From Enteropsectra breve (taxonomy: Eukaryota > Microsporidia), in assembly GCA_024243835.1 (NCBI GenBank), contig JALPMN010000644.1, positions 1-64,000 of the forward strand: a stretch of DNA of 64,000 bases, written 5' to 3'. Below are positions 49,541 through 59,911 of this stretch, in pieces. A program made the position numbers and the translations under genes. The first letter of the stretch is position 1; the number at the start of each line of letters is the position of its first letter. The notes beneath the pieces were generated by a model, which saw only the letters and a list, made by a program, of their open reading frames with translations, searched no databases and had not been told where the DNA came from.

Positions 49541-52195
49541 ATGGATGCAAAATTCAAAATCTTGCATGCCATTTTTATCGCAGGTCTAATGCTGGGCGTA
49601 GGCATTATTGTTTGTGGCTTTTCGCCTCGCAGGTGTGGCAGAAATTTCATTAATCCTCCAAGATATCATTGCCCAGAACGGAGAAACTCATCTAGCAGTG
49701 ATGAACTTGAATCTATAATAAACGTTGAAAGCGAAATGAATAATTTCGACGATTCTATCCCATCAGATGGCTGTAATAACACAGACGGTGTGAGTTCAAA
49801 AAATGTAGATCAGACTTCAATAATGGCGCGTCACTGTGAGAAATGCAAAAAGCCTATGCATGAGAAGCTATTTCCTGTTTCTTTCGTATTGGAGAAGATG
49901 ATGGGCGTTTCCTTGTTTCCCTCTGAAAAACAAGATTTCATACTAACTGACTTACACGCAATTGTATCTTCCAATGAAGTCTCGTACCATCGAGATTGTT
50001 TTGTAAAAACCAGTTATGAAAATTCAATGAATAGGAATTTTGGAATGCTTTTATTCGAAGGATTATCGGGCAGGAATCCATCTTCTCTTAATGATGAAGG
50101 AATGGTGCTTATATTTGAGCATTTGACAAAGAGCACCAAATCATATGAATTTGCGTATATCTACAAACAACTACAAAAATCTAAAACCGATATCTTTTTG
50201 TTATTGGAGAGCAATAATCCAGACATTTCTTCTATTGAAAAGCTTAGAGAAAATATTGAGAAATGCAAATTTAAGGGGCGAGAATATTTGCTTGCAGGGC
50301 TAGAGTGCTATCTCCTTGAAAATGAAATGATTCTCGAACAGGATTTTTCTATTGAAACTGCTATGTGCAGCTACTTGAAATACTTTTTAGTAGATTCAAT
50401 GGAATATAAAATTGACACCTGGATTACATTCGCACATACAAGCCGCTGCGAAGAAATTATGAGAAAATCCATATTTACAATCGCAGAGAGCCTTAATAAG
50501 GATGAAAGAAAGCGTAACAGAACTTTTTTCGAAGAAATTCTGTATTGCTTTATTGATAGGTGTGGCTCTTTAAATGCTAAAAAATTTATTTTTAGCTGTA
50601 TGCTATCTAAGCACTATTATATTCTTTTCTGGATAAAAACCCCTTCTGAAAAACACAACCTTTCTCCAGCGCAGTTGAAAGCTTTCAAGACAAGGATCCC
50701 CAAACCCTTTGAACTATTGAGTACGGTAGAAAGCATCTTTAGAAGCAGCACCGCCCACCCTTTTTTGAGCGGGAGTATTGATGATAAAGCAAGGGCCATA
50801 GCACAATGCATAGGATTCAAGTCATTGGGTTTAAAAGGAAGTGATTTGATAATGTGTCTTATTTACATTAAACGAATGTATAAGTTCACTGAGGCAAGAG
50901 GTAATGGCAACCAGCAATTGGGTTATCGCAATGTAAAAGAATATTTAAACTTCTGCAAAAGCATTATTCTTTATCTCCTGGAAAATATGAATTTTATAGT
51001 TGAAGCCAAGCATCCTATTTTGAAGATCTGTATGTTTTATAATAGAAGGAATAAGCACAAGATGCACCAGAGCTTATTCCTAGCCCACTTAATCAGAAAT
51101 TTAGATCTCAGCCCGCAATCCAAGCGAATGAATAATGGGTCTTTCTATAGCCATTTGTCAAAAGAAGAATTTGATGAAATGCTGCTCCTAAGAGCATTAA
51201 ATTGCAATAACTGTGTGATTTTTGAAAAAAGAGATGTTTCGTTATACGAACAAGCTGATTTATCTCTGGCAAATGTGTTGGTTACAAATGGAAGATTGCT
51301 GAAGCTTGAAGCATTGGAACTTGTGACTCAATTTTGTAAAAAATTCGTTTCCCTTGAAGAGTACAGGCAATTTTTACATGATATTTGCTTTTCCAGACAA
51401 CTGCCTGAATGTACTTTGGATGAGAATATCTTGGATGATCTATATGATAGATCTAGGGGATATGAGCGTGCTGAAACAGGCTTCTTGCCCTTACTGCCAA
51501 AATTTTATACTTTGCTCAACTGCAAGAATTGGTCTGAAGAAGAAGTTCTGAACTGGTGTGAGAAAGTAAACTTTTTAGATTTTCTTCAAGAAAAGATCGA
51601 TACCAGATGTGGTGATAGCCCATTCCATTTTGTTAAGAGGCACTTTAAAATCCTATTAAAGTATCTACTGGATAAAACAGCAGATTTAACTTGTGTTAAG
51701 AAACAGGCTGAATTAGTTGTGGCATGCTGGAAGAACGTCTACTATGATGATTATGAGTGTGCTATAAAAATATTTGAGAAACTGGCGTCGGTGAGGAATG
51801 GATACTACCACGCCAACATATTTTTCTTAATGAACCGCAATGAACTTGGGTCTGCGTTGGCTGGACAAGTACTGAAAAAAATAGGCGATTCCAAGCACTC
51901 GACTGAAAGTAGTGTCTTAGAGACGCAGAAAAAGTATGTAAAATTTATAAGGACATGGGAAGAGACAGACTTGGTTTTAACAAGCGATTCAGATGAGCTG
52001 ATTGAAGTAGTAGACGCGGTTGTGGATAAACTAGCGAGAATCAAAGACACTCAATTAGACGGCATTTTTGCGGATTTTGTGATGCATGCTTCTTCACTCA
52101 ATGAATTCAGCAAAAATCAAAATGCCTTCTACAAAAAGATGATTGAGTCGTTAGACTTTATTCCTCAGGCAGCAGTGGATTTGTATGCCCAATAG
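49541..52195 (+). CDS. Large secretory-pathway protein, family A paralogue
   Basis: The protein is 884 aa. It begins with a hydrophobic leader (ILHAIFIAGLMLGVGIIVCGF) that is a signal peptide or anchor, then an acidic Ser/Asn-rich linker. A finger-like segment (C-x2-CKKPMHE ... YHRDCFVK) parallels the protein at 43591-46125. The long helical body shares blocks with that paralogue, including SEEEVLNWC, HANIFFL and the C-terminal FYKKMIESLDFIPQ. Family and function are unknown. TCTGAGCCCTTAAGAAA and an AAAATTTT block precede the ATG. AT content is high for a gene here. Confidence 0.8.
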   Translation: MDAKFKILHAIFIAGLMLGVGIIVCGFSPRRCGRNFINPPRYHCPERRNSSSSDELESIINVESEMNNFDDSIPSDGCNNTDGVSSKNVDQTSIMARHCEKCKKPMHEKLFPVSFVLEKMMGVSLFPSEKQDFILTDLHAIVSSNEVSYHRDCFVKTSYENSMNRNFGMLLFEGLSGRNPSSLNDEGMVLIFEHLTKSTKSYEFAYIYKQLQKSKTDIFLLLESNNPDISSIEKLRENIEKCKFKGREYLLAGLECYLLENEMILEQDFSIETAMCSYLKYFLVDSMEYKIDTWITFAHTSRCEEIMRKSIFTIAESLNKDERKRNRTFFEEILYCFIDRCGSLNAKKFIFSCMLSKHYYILFWIKTPSEKHNLSPAQLKAFKTRIPKPFELLSTVESIFRSSTAHPFLSGSIDDKARAIAQCIGFKSLGLKGSDLIMCLIYIKRMYKFTEARGNGNQQLGYRNVKEYLNFCKSIILYLLENMNFIVEAKHPILKICMFYNRRNKHKMHQSLFLAHLIRNLDLSPQSKRMNNGSFYSHLSKEEFDEMLLLRALNCNNCVIFEKRDVSLYEQADLSLANVLVTNGRLLKLEALELVTQFCKKFVSLEEYRQFLHDICFSRQLPECTLDENILDDLYDRSRGYERAETGFLPLLPKFYTLLNCKNWSEEEVLNWCEKVNFLDFLQEKIDTRCGDSPFHFVKRHFKILLKYLLDKTADLTCVKKQAELVVACWKNVYYDDYECAIKIFEKLASVRNGYYHANIFFLMNRNELGSALAGQVLKKIGDSKHSTESSVLETQKKYVKFIRTWEETDLVLTSDSDELIEVVDAVVDKLARIKDTQLDGIFADFVMHASSLNEFSKNQNAFYKKMIESLDFIPQAAVDLYAQ

Positions 52196-53103
52196 TTGTG
52201 TTACAATCGAATAAACAGTTTATTTAACTTTTAGCTATTTTAAAATATTGGAGAGCATTATTAAGTCAAATATACTTCCGGATTAAGATTCAAACTTGTT
52301 GAAGATATTTATGTTTTACATGAAATTCAAATCTTTTTAAATCTTTGACTGAATAAAATATTGAGAAAATTACTTTATGAAAATAAATTTTAAGTTCCCA
52401 TTTATTTCGTTTGCTTTCGATGAGAGAATTAATAGAACATTGCTTAGCGCTATTTGTCTAACTCTTGTATTGCCGCTTTTTATAAAGACTCAAGAAGTGC
52501 AGTCATGCTTAACACTATTTTCCTTGCTTGCTGTAATTAAAACATAATTATAAGCGTATAGCAATATAAGCAATTATATTTATTAAATTATCCTTATGTT
52601 TACTTTGTCTTGCGTTAATAATAATCAATGCGCGTTTTTAAATTTATTAAGAAAGGTCCTTAGAAATAATAGACTCCTGATATCAAATGCCCAACAAAGA
52701 ACTCAGTTATATAGCTTGTAACTGTACTTTAATCATGGATAAAGTATATGCCATAATTAATTTTGATCAAATGGTCTGTAAGTATTTTGTACACATTTTA
52801 CTTTTTTAATTAGCAGACAAAAATGCTAGCTCTATTTGAAAAGTTTAATTTACATTTTTAAGCTGCATAAGTGCAATGCAAAACAACAAACGCATTCTTT
52901 GGAATACAAAATTGCCGTTAAAATACTGGTCGCATGCCACACATAGAAATGATGCAAAAACTAAAACAAGTAAGTTTCATTAGTACCGTTTCTTTCGTTT
53001 TTTCACTAAAAAGGACATTTGTATATTTAAAAGGCAAGATGCATCATTCAAAAATGATTATGTTTCAAAATTTATGTTTATTTTGGAAAATAAGCATGGA
53101 CCC
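52196..53103. other. AT-rich intergenic region
   Basis: No gene or repeat recognised; about 0.9 kb. An upstream in-frame ATG for the next gene exists at 53074. Confidence 0.4.
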
Positions 53104-53553
53104 ATGAAAGAGCGAGTATATAAATCAAAATTCAGAAAATGCACCAACTGTTATGTAACATCGACGCCGCTGTGGAGAAAATCAGTGATCAATAAGGCGC
53201 TTCTCTGTAACGCCTGCAGTCTCTATGAGAAGGCCCATGGAAAGCCCCGTTCCTTCTTTATTGGGCAACAGTTTAATTTAATTAAAAAAAACTCAAAGAA
53301 AACGGCGAAAAATATTTTTGGTAGTGAGCATGTGCCTGCAGTATTTTTGCCAGACATGTCGCTCATGAAGTTTTATCATAAAAATATTGCCGATGGTCAA
53401 CAGAATGGCACTAAAAGTAAAAGCAAATTCAAAGATACTGACAGAGACAGGGACAAACAGAGGAAGATGAATTTTGCACACTCGCAGTATTTGGAGATAT
53501 TAGCCCTTTCTGGGCTTCAGGACCTCAAGAACCTCTGCCGTAATGACTTTTAA
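53104..53553 (+). CDS. GATA-type zinc-finger transcription factor
   Basis: The protein is 149 aa from the ATG at 53104, chosen because GGACCC touches it; an in-frame ATG at 53074 would add ten residues. One GATA finger sits at the N-terminus: C13-x2-C16-x18-C35-x2-C38 with STPLWRK and LCNACSLYEK, followed by a basic tail. The x18 spacing is the less common type known from fungi. The rest is basic and low-complexity (TKSKSKFKDTDRDRDKQR). It should bind (A/T)GATA(A/G)-like sites. Target genes are unknown. Confidence 0.9.
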   Translation: MKERVYKSKFRKCTNCYVTSTPLWRKSVINKALLCNACSLYEKAHGKPRSFFIGQQFNLIKKNSKKTAKNIFGSEHVPAVFLPDMSLMKFYHKNIADGQQNGTKSKSKFKDTDRDRDKQRKMNFAHSQYLEILALSGLQDLKNLCRNDF

Positions 53554-53902
53554 TTAAATAATTAATTTTTTAAGTTAATTAAGCAGAATTAAAGTTCATA
53601 AACGTTGAAAATTAATACCGAAATAACAAGGTTAATATTGCCTCATTAAAATTAAATCCTACATTCCCTTCTACACTCATTCCAAATCGTTCATGCCGTA
53701 TTTAACATTTAAGAAAAATTAAAAGCTTTAATTAAATTCATTTATCTTACCTATACGATTCTTCTCATATGATGCAAAATAAATAACTCTTTTTATTCTG
53801 TGCAAACAAGACTAAATCTCAACGCAAACACTGCTGGCAGTTATTAAGAATCCAAAATATTCTTACTTTAAGTTTCTATTTATTAGTGTTGTAACTGAAT
53901 AA
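53554..53902. other. Convergent AT-rich spacer
   Basis: Lies between the 3' ends of two genes; nothing recognised. Confidence 0.4.
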
Positions 53903-54727
53903 CTATTCCTCTGAATCTTCGTTTTCCTTATTTGCATCATCGATGCTCTTAAGCTTTTCCATTAGCAATTTGCCTTTAGCGGCCCAATCAGAAGGAGCTG
54001 CTTTTTGGTATTTTAAGTCTCTTAGTCTGCAGTACAACATAAAAAACGGTCCATCAGGATTAATCTCTTCAAGATCACCACACACATCATAAAGATCCCT
54101 CGCATTATCCACTACCACCTCTATTTTGTTTAGATATTCATAGGGCCCTCTTTTGACGAAGATTCCCTTTCTAAATCCCAAATTATAGTAGTTCTTAGCA
54201 GCCACAAACATATGATCCGTCTTGTACGAAAGATGTAGCGTTAGAACCGTGTCATCAGCAAGTGACATGCTTTCTTTTAAGTCTTTTATTGCGCCCAGCA
54301 TCAGCATCTGAGACTGCCCCTGCCCCCTGTATTCCTCTGGTACCATTATTGTGTAAAATGAAATATATTTAGTCTCTTTTCTGTAATCTGCTGTAAGTCT
54401 TGGCACACTTCGAGAAACTGGCGCATACTCCAAATTGGCCTGTTTGCCATTTCTGAACCGCCCGAATCCCTCCACCCCGCTTAACACAACGACTTCACAG
54501 TGTGCAACCAGCTTATCCCCATCCAGATACATGAAGATATTCTTTGTCCAGCTTGAGGATAGTGGATCGTAATGTGGTGGGGGAAAGAGCTTATAGACCT
54601 CTTCGTAGTATCGTTCGTACATTGTGTATGACTTTACTCCGCCGGTGCATTCCTTAATGGCTTCAAGCCTGTATCTCTTGCTGGCAGCTGCGCCAAGTGC
54701 TCCCAGGATCCATATGAAAAGATGCAT
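53903..54727 (-). CDS. GNAT-family acetyltransferase with a signal peptide
   Basis: The protein is 274 aa. It starts MHLFIWILGALGAAAS, a good signal peptide. The GNAT acetyl-CoA motif reads IMVPEEYRGQGQSQMLMLGAIKDL (R-x2-G-x-G/S type). A strand pair before it and a late NYYNLGFRKGIF, which is motif-B-like, support the fold. An acidic tail ends the protein. GNATs are usually cytosolic or nuclear, so the leader suggests an enzyme of the ER lumen or one that is exported. The substrate is unknown. TTTTATTGCCCAG precedes the start. Confidence 0.75.
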   Translation of the reverse strand: MHLFIWILGALGAAASKRYRLEAIKECTGGVKSYTMYERYYEEVYKLFPPPHYDPLSSSWTKNIFMYLDGDKLVAHCEVVVLSGVEGFGRFRNGKQANLEYAPVSRSVPRLTADYRKETKYISFYTIMVPEEYRGQGQSQMLMLGAIKDLKESMSLADDTVLTLHLSYKTDHMFVAAKNYYNLGFRKGIFVKRGPYEYLNKIEVVVDNARDLYDVCGDLEEINPDGPFFMLYCRLRDLKYQKAAPSDWAAKGKLLMEKLKSIDDANKENEDSEE

Positions 54728-54953
54728 CTGGGCAATAAAATTTTAGATCTTGTTTTACAAAGACATTTAGAACAATGCTTTATTGTCGAAAGAAACAAAA
54801 GCTCTATATTAAAAGTCACATTTAGTCAACATGATTTTAAAAACATATTTTAAACTTTATGGTAATTGTTCAGTCCCGAATAAATCTTACATGCAACTGA
54901 GCGGTAAGAAAAAGCATTTGTAGTGCAGGCATCAAAGATTTATTTGCAATTAA

Positions 54954-55712
54954 TTACTCCCTGACATCAGTTAATTCACCTTTCTTGAGCTTTCTTTTCA
55001 GGGACAGCAAAATATAAGCCATCCAAATAACATGCATCACAACGAGCCCACAGAGACAAGCCAGTATGACAGCTCCATCCCAGGCCAGGCCTTTCTTCAC
55101 TATAAACATGAATGCTGGGCGCACACAAAAATATGGGTAAATAACGAGGCGCGAGACTGCGAAGGTGAGTCCGAAAAACCCAAAAAGACTGTCTGCAATA
55201 GCAGCCCTGTTGCAGTAAATAAGCACCTTTCCAAACTCGAGAATCGGATCAACCCACGAGTGCACGAAGAGAATGACAACACCGAATCTAATAAAGCATG
55301 GCTGGAAGGACAGAAATAGCAAAATAAGCGTAAAAACATGGTGGCATGCAAGTTCCCATTCGTCTTTAGTGGCTGGCTCTGTTAAAATGCCAACAAGCTC
55401 TGTGATATAAAAGGCGAATGATTTGGTGTAGTACGAAACAAATGCCTGCGGCAGAATTGCCGGTCCCTGCCCGTATGTTTCAGGTTTTAGCACCCAGGGC
55501 TGGTTGATAAGCACCAGCAGGCCATGGATAAAATCTGTGGTGAAGTAAATGAACTTCCAGACCGAGAACTTCATTCTTATTTTCTTTATTGGCTTTAGCT
55601 TCTGTGCCTCTTTTACATTGTGGGTTATGAGCCTCCCTAGTTTTGGTGTCAAAAATGATTTTAGCATTGCCATTATGAACATGTAGAGACATATTTCTAC
55701 TGCTGCCTTCAT
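54954..55712 (-). CDS. Ceramide synthase (LAG1/TLC domain)
   Basis: The protein is 252 aa from the first in-frame ATG at 55712; the frame extends to 55790 without an earlier ATG. The TLC domain has the Lag1 motif with its histidine pair (DEWELACHHVFTLILLFLS) and the downstream Asp motif FVHSWVDPILEFGKVLIY. Six or so membrane spans fit an ER enzyme joining fatty acyl-CoA to a sphingoid base. The C-terminal KRKLKKGE basic tail is cytosolic. It is shorter than yeast Lag1 (411 aa), mostly at the N-terminus. No CCC/GGG motif is at the start. Confidence 0.85.
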   Translation of the reverse strand: MKAAVEICLYMFIMAMLKSFLTPKLGRLITHNVKEAQKLKPIKKIRMKFSVWKFIYFTTDFIHGLLVLINQPWVLKPETYGQGPAILPQAFVSYYTKSFAFYITELVGILTEPATKDEWELACHHVFTLILLFLSFQPCFIRFGVVILFVHSWVDPILEFGKVLIYCNRAAIADSLFGFFGLTFAVSRLVIYPYFCVRPAFMFIVKKGLAWDGAVILACLCGLVVMHVIWMAYILLSLKRKLKKGELTDVRE

Positions 55713-55951
55713 TGTGTATTGAGTCCTGTATTTTAAATAGAACAGCGGACGAATGAAACTAGTAAATGAGCCAATAAAAAACAATATTTTTCAATTATTT
55801 GTTCTATTTCTTTATTCAGATACATCTGTAAAGAAGGCAGATTTAACCTTATTGCGATGTAGCATATAATTTTATTCTAGAAAAAATTAGAGCTATGAAA
55901 ACAAGAGCATAGTTATTTTCATTATTTAATTGAATTAAAGAACAGGTTTAT

Positions 55952-57124
55952 TCACAGATACTTCCAGCTCCAGTAAGGCTCAAACTGCAGCGGTGTTGTT
56001 TTAGTGGAAAATTCATAATCGATTTTAAGAGGGGCATATCCAAAGAACGTGTTGTAGTTAAGAAAGCCCAGTGTTTCAGGATCAGGATCTATGTCTTTCA
56101 GTGAAAAAATCTCTTCTTCTTTCTCGTGAGGCAAATAGACAATCCCGCTGGCATTAGGGTCCATCCGCTTCAGCTGCCGCAGGTTTTCATGGGCCTCGTA
56201 AAAAGTCGGATCAATTGCAAGGGCGTTCTGGTAGTACTCGGCTGCATCGGAATAGCGCTTGGCCCTGAAGTAGTAGTTTCCGTAGCTCAAATAAACGAAC
56301 TCGTTGTGCCCGGTGGATTTCAGTGTCTGGTCAAAATAGTACGAACAATCAACGCTGAGCTCGGCATTTTCAAAGCCAATTCTCCCAAGAATATATGAAA
56401 TGTATGGATCAAGCTTTCTATCTGTTTTGTGTGCTAGTATTTCTTTGAAGGCTTTGGTTTTGTACAGAATATAAATATGCAGCCGCTTCAGCAGTCCCGG
56501 GCTATTGTCTTTCGGGAAAGTGGTGTGCGCCATTAGCGCCTCATGGAAATTTCCCTTCTTAATTAAAATATGCAGGTCTTCCAGACGGATAAGCATGTTT
56601 ATCTCGTATCCCCCTGGGACCGCAAGCATTCTCTCCAGATACTCGGTTGCTGAGTCCAGAAACCCGATTTTCTTTTTAATGTTTACCATTGTGAAAAGCT
56701 GATGGATGTGTGTGCGTGTTAGTTCTCGTTTGGACTCGATGGAGGCACCCAGCTGCGTGAGTGCAAGCCTGGGGTAGCCTGAAAAGGCATTCCACATCGC
56801 AATCACCCCCAGTGCATAGTTGTCCACTGATGGAGAAAATTTAATATACTTTTGCAAACATTGGTAGCTCTTCTCAGAATTGCCAGAGTAAAGGTACTGC
56901 TCGCCGCGGATGAGATAGAGGAGCGGTGTTCCCCGCGTTATGGCGTTTATACTGGCAATTATGTCGTTTATCGCCTCAAAGTTTCGTTTCTCGAATGCTT
57001 TCTGATACTCGTAGTACAGCCGCCAGAGAGCCTCCATATTTTGTTCGTCTTCGCCGCAGGGATCGTGGACAGGCGGACACGACGGGTTATCCATGTTGGT
57101 ATTGAGCTCATTTTCTACCGACAT
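55952..57124 (-). CDS. TPR protein, possible CYC8/SSN6 co-repressor
   Basis: The protein is 390 aa with about eight tetratricopeptide units. Clear ones are YALGVIAMWNAFSGYPRLAL, LFTMVNIKKKIGFLDSATEY, LSYGNYYFRAKRYSDAAEYY and NALAIDPTFYEAHENL. Order and spacing recall the TPR core of Cyc8, which binds Tup1 to repress transcription. APC/C TPR subunits are the alternative. The C-terminus (GFLNYNTFFGYAP, PYWSWKYL) is unlike either. TTTACCCCCTC lies 12 bases before the ATG. Confidence 0.65.
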   Translation of the reverse strand: MSVENELNTNMDNPSCPPVHDPCGEDEQNMEALWRLYYEYQKAFEKRNFEAINDIIASINAITRGTPLLYLIRGEQYLYSGNSEKSYQCLQKYIKFSPSVDNYALGVIAMWNAFSGYPRLALTQLGASIESKRELTRTHIHQLFTMVNIKKKIGFLDSATEYLERMLAVPGGYEINMLIRLEDLHILIKKGNFHEALMAHTTFPKDNSPGLLKRLHIYILYKTKAFKEILAHKTDRKLDPYISYILGRIGFENAELSVDCSYYFDQTLKSTGHNEFVYLSYGNYYFRAKRYSDAAEYYQNALAIDPTFYEAHENLRQLKRMDPNASGIVYLPHEKEEEIFSLKDIDPDPETLGFLNYNTFFGYAPLKIDYEFSTKTTPLQFEPYWSWKYL

Positions 57125-58219
57125 GAGAAATTATTGAGGGGGTAAACACAAATCATTTCAACTGAAAATTTTATAGACCAAATAAACAAAAATTTTATTA
57201 ATAGGCTTTATTAAAAATGTCTTAATACGGGGCATATTGCCCATGAATTGCATGCAATAGCGTCTTTTCTCGGGCTCTTTCAGCCTATGCTGCTGTTCCG
57301 CCTGACTTAAAATTGTTCTCACTGATCAGTTGGAAAATTTTTTAAAAATTTTAAAATATTATTTGTCAAAAGCCTATCGAAAATGAAAAATAATCCGTGT
57401 GTGCGTCTCGTATGCCAAGAAATAGTATTTGCATGCAAATATTGAGTTCTTTAAGTAAAATTTCGTGTCTTGGTCTTTTTTCTCTGTATTTTGCACAAAA
57501 TTTTATTTTATGGTGAAATTAAAAGCCACTTAACAAGTAAATTTAATTTTGCCAATTTCTGAATAAATTCCCATTTAAATGAGTAAATGCATGATATTAA
57601 GCGAGAAACCAGAAGAGCCAATACTATAAGAATTAGACAGAGTAGAGAAACTGTTCGTGATCATTTTTATTTTGGTTCTTCTTGTAAACATGGCTTTTTA
57701 AATTTTTACTGCATTCTCTCATCAAGCCTAATTAAAGCAAATTTCCTTAAAAATTGTAATTAAAATATGTCTTGAAACCCCAAAAGAAATTATACTTGTA
57801 GTATTGCCTATTGCATGCTTTTAAATACATCCAGTGGCATATCTACACGTGTTATTTAGTGCACATGCTAGTTAAAGCAATTTAGCAAGCATGCATCTAC
57901 ATTCCTTTAAATCAAAATGATTGCATTGCAATTAATTTATGAGCATAATAACATTTTAATATAAATGTGTTTATTTGCACGTGCCCCAAATAGTCTATAA
58001 ATCTATGCACTTCATTTCAATGAATAGGTAGGATGCTAATTCAAAAAGCCAAACTCAGATAAGAAAAAACGAATGAGGATTTCGCGCTAGAGGTTTTAAT
58101 AAAGTTTATTTAATTTTCATACAAAAGACGGCGTGCTGATTTCTTTTATTGTCTTTTTTAGCAAAGTTTCTTTGGCAGCAAATCATTTAGTTCTGTAGAG
58201 CCCGTAAAAATAATTTTGT
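57125..58219. other. Long divergent intergenic region
   Basis: About 1.1 kb, AT-rich, with no frame worth calling. It carries AATTTTTTAAAAATTTTAAAAT near 57337-57358. Confidence 0.5.
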
Positions 58220-59230
58220 ATGGAGGAAGATAAAGTAAATTCCAAGTGCAGCGAGCATACGGGTCCCATTTTATATAGAGCTGATGATACCACAAAATCA
58301 GAGGAGTACCAAAAGCTAAAAGAAGAAATAAAACAGCAAGACAGAGAGCCGTTTATAAACAGGCTGATTGAAAGCTATGCAGATCCAGCGAATGCTAAAC
58401 AAGATATTCATATGAATATCATCAAGCGGCTCTGCATAGTTTTATCGTATGAATCTCTGAATGAAAACCAATTTTTAAAGCTAGTTTTGGTTATAGCACT
58501 TCATGTATCGAAGGATGCTCATAAATATCCGGGCATTGCAGCACTAGCCCGTATTCTCTCAGCCGCTGTATTTAAAAAAGATGATTTTGACTTGGCATCA
58601 AATGGTTTCTTCCCAGTGCTCAGTGAGTTCCTTCCAGACGAAATAACGGATTGTATTTCTACGAAAGTAGAGAAGATAAAACTTAAGACTACAAAGAAAT
58701 ATGCGGGCACGATCTACGAAAATGCTGAGTACGTAAAAAATGACATAAGTTTTATGGAGAAAAAATACAATCCGCATTTTATTCAAGAGGCATATCAGAT
58801 GCTGCAAGAGAAAAACAGTCAAGAGGAAATTCTTGCTGCTCATATGAATTTTGCGAATATCCTTGACAGGACGAGCGAATGGCTTTTAGATGCGTTTTCC
58901 GATCAGATTTTCGAAGAGCTGACTCGTCTCAGCACGCCCGCACTTTATGACCACCAAAGCGCATCTCTCGCCGCCTTTGTATTTAAACGGACAGCCTTCT
59001 GCGACAAGCTGATTGACATGTTTTTCTGCACTGATTTTGAAACAATGCAGCTCTTTATTCTTTCCACCCTTGGAATCCTTCACGATAAATTCGATTTAGA
59101 AAATAAAGTTGCCCATCAGGTGAAGTTTATAGAACGGTTCCTAGAAACTGAAAAAGAATATTCAAATGTAATAAAACAAGAGATAAAAGACTATGTTGAG
59201 TGTGGAATGAAGCTAATTAACATGCAATAA
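58220..59230 (+). CDS. Helical-repeat protein, possibly a short TEL2 homologue
   Basis: The protein is 336 aa and all alpha-helical. The stretch LTRLSTPALYDHQSASLAAFVFKRTAFCDKL... FFCTDFETMQLFILSTLGIL resembles the conserved TELO2/TEL2 segment (a leucine-rich repeat pair, then ...L.A.L...P...Y....F....S...R..IL..L). TEL2 is an HSP90 adaptor that matures PIKK kinases such as TOR. It would be about half the usual length. The assignment is a hypothesis. GAGCCCG lies about 18 bases before the ATG. Confidence 0.5.
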   Translation: MEEDKVNSKCSEHTGPILYRADDTTKSEEYQKLKEEIKQQDREPFINRLIESYADPANAKQDIHMNIIKRLCIVLSYESLNENQFLKLVLVIALHVSKDAHKYPGIAALARILSAAVFKKDDFDLASNGFFPVLSEFLPDEITDCISTKVEKIKLKTTKKYAGTIYENAEYVKNDISFMEKKYNPHFIQEAYQMLQEKNSQEEILAAHMNFANILDRTSEWLLDAFSDQIFEELTRLSTPALYDHQSASLAAFVFKRTAFCDKLIDMFFCTDFETMQLFILSTLGILHDKFDLENKVAHQVKFIERFLETEKEYSNVIKQEIKDYVECGMKLINMQ

Positions 59231-59310
59231 AAATATTAAAGTATCTTTCAAACGCTTTTATTATCTGGTGAACGCTTTTATTTCCTGCCGGCTTCTATTA
59301 AAAATAGTGC

Positions 59311-59616
59311 TCATGACTGCACCGTTACTTTGTACGCACATTTTTCGCATTTATAGAAAACGGTCTGTCCTTCATCTGCTGATCTCAGCTGTGCTGTGTT
59401 ATAAATCATTTTGTCATGCCCGCAGTTGCTGCACTTTTTGTCAATCAGTGCCCCCTTCACCTCAACGTGCTCCACTTTCTCTAAATGGACAAACTCGACT
59501 GAAGACACCATCTGCGGCATATTTTCATCGGTCTTGACGGCACCGCATCTTTTGCATACGATTGGCTCTGACACCAGCAGTGGATAGTGTATTACGGTCC
59601 CGCATTCACAGAACAT
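59311..59616 (-). CDS. RPA12: RNA polymerase I subunit A12.2
   Basis: The protein is 101 aa with two zinc ribbons: N-terminal C-x-C ... C-x2-C (MFCECGTVIH, IVCKRCG) and C-terminal TFIIS-like C-x2-C (CSNCG) ... C-x2-C (CEKCAY). The acidic hairpin RSADEGQTVFYKC is present. The -GQTVFY form is typical of the Pol I subunit rather than Pol II Rpb9 or Pol III C11. It supports RNA cleavage and proofreading during rRNA synthesis. AAAATTTATTTCAGCCC is immediately before the ATG, an excellent example of the local start signal. Confidence 0.9.
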   Translation of the reverse strand: MFCECGTVIHYPLLVSEPIVCKRCGAVKTDENMPQMVSSVEFVHLEKVEHVEVKGALIDKKCSNCGHDKMIYNTAQLRSADEGQTVFYKCEKCAYKVTVQS

Positions 59617-59828
59617 GGGCTGAAATAAATTTTCACTTTTTAAAAATTATTGTGGGCTTTTATTCACAAGTTTTGTAGAATTTTAAATGAACCCGAGCTA
59701 ATGGCAAATAAATTTAACTCCATTTGTAAAATGTTGTTCATCCTGTAGTCCTGTCTTAAGGAAACCTCTATATTTAGTGCAAAGAATTACTATATCGGAG
59801 TATTATAATATATATTTTTATATTTTGA

Positions 59829-59911
59829 AGCATCTTGGCCGAGTGGTTAAGGCGGTCGACTCAAGATCGACTTCTCAGACGAGAGCGTGGGTTCGAGTCC
59901 TGCAGATGCTA
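59829..59911 (+). tRNA. tRNA-Leu (CAA)
   Basis: Acceptor AGCATCT/AGATGCT pairs perfectly. The anticodon stem GTCGA/TCGAC has loop CTCAAGA (anticodon CAA). A long variable arm (TTCTCAGACGAGA) and T-loop TTCGAGT are present. It is 83 nucleotides with no intron, although tRNA-Leu(CAA) often has one in fungi. Confidence 0.95.

Noticed and set aside
55713..55784. 24-residue N-terminal extension of ceramide synthase
   Set aside because: It would need a TTG start; the first ATG in the frame is at 55712.
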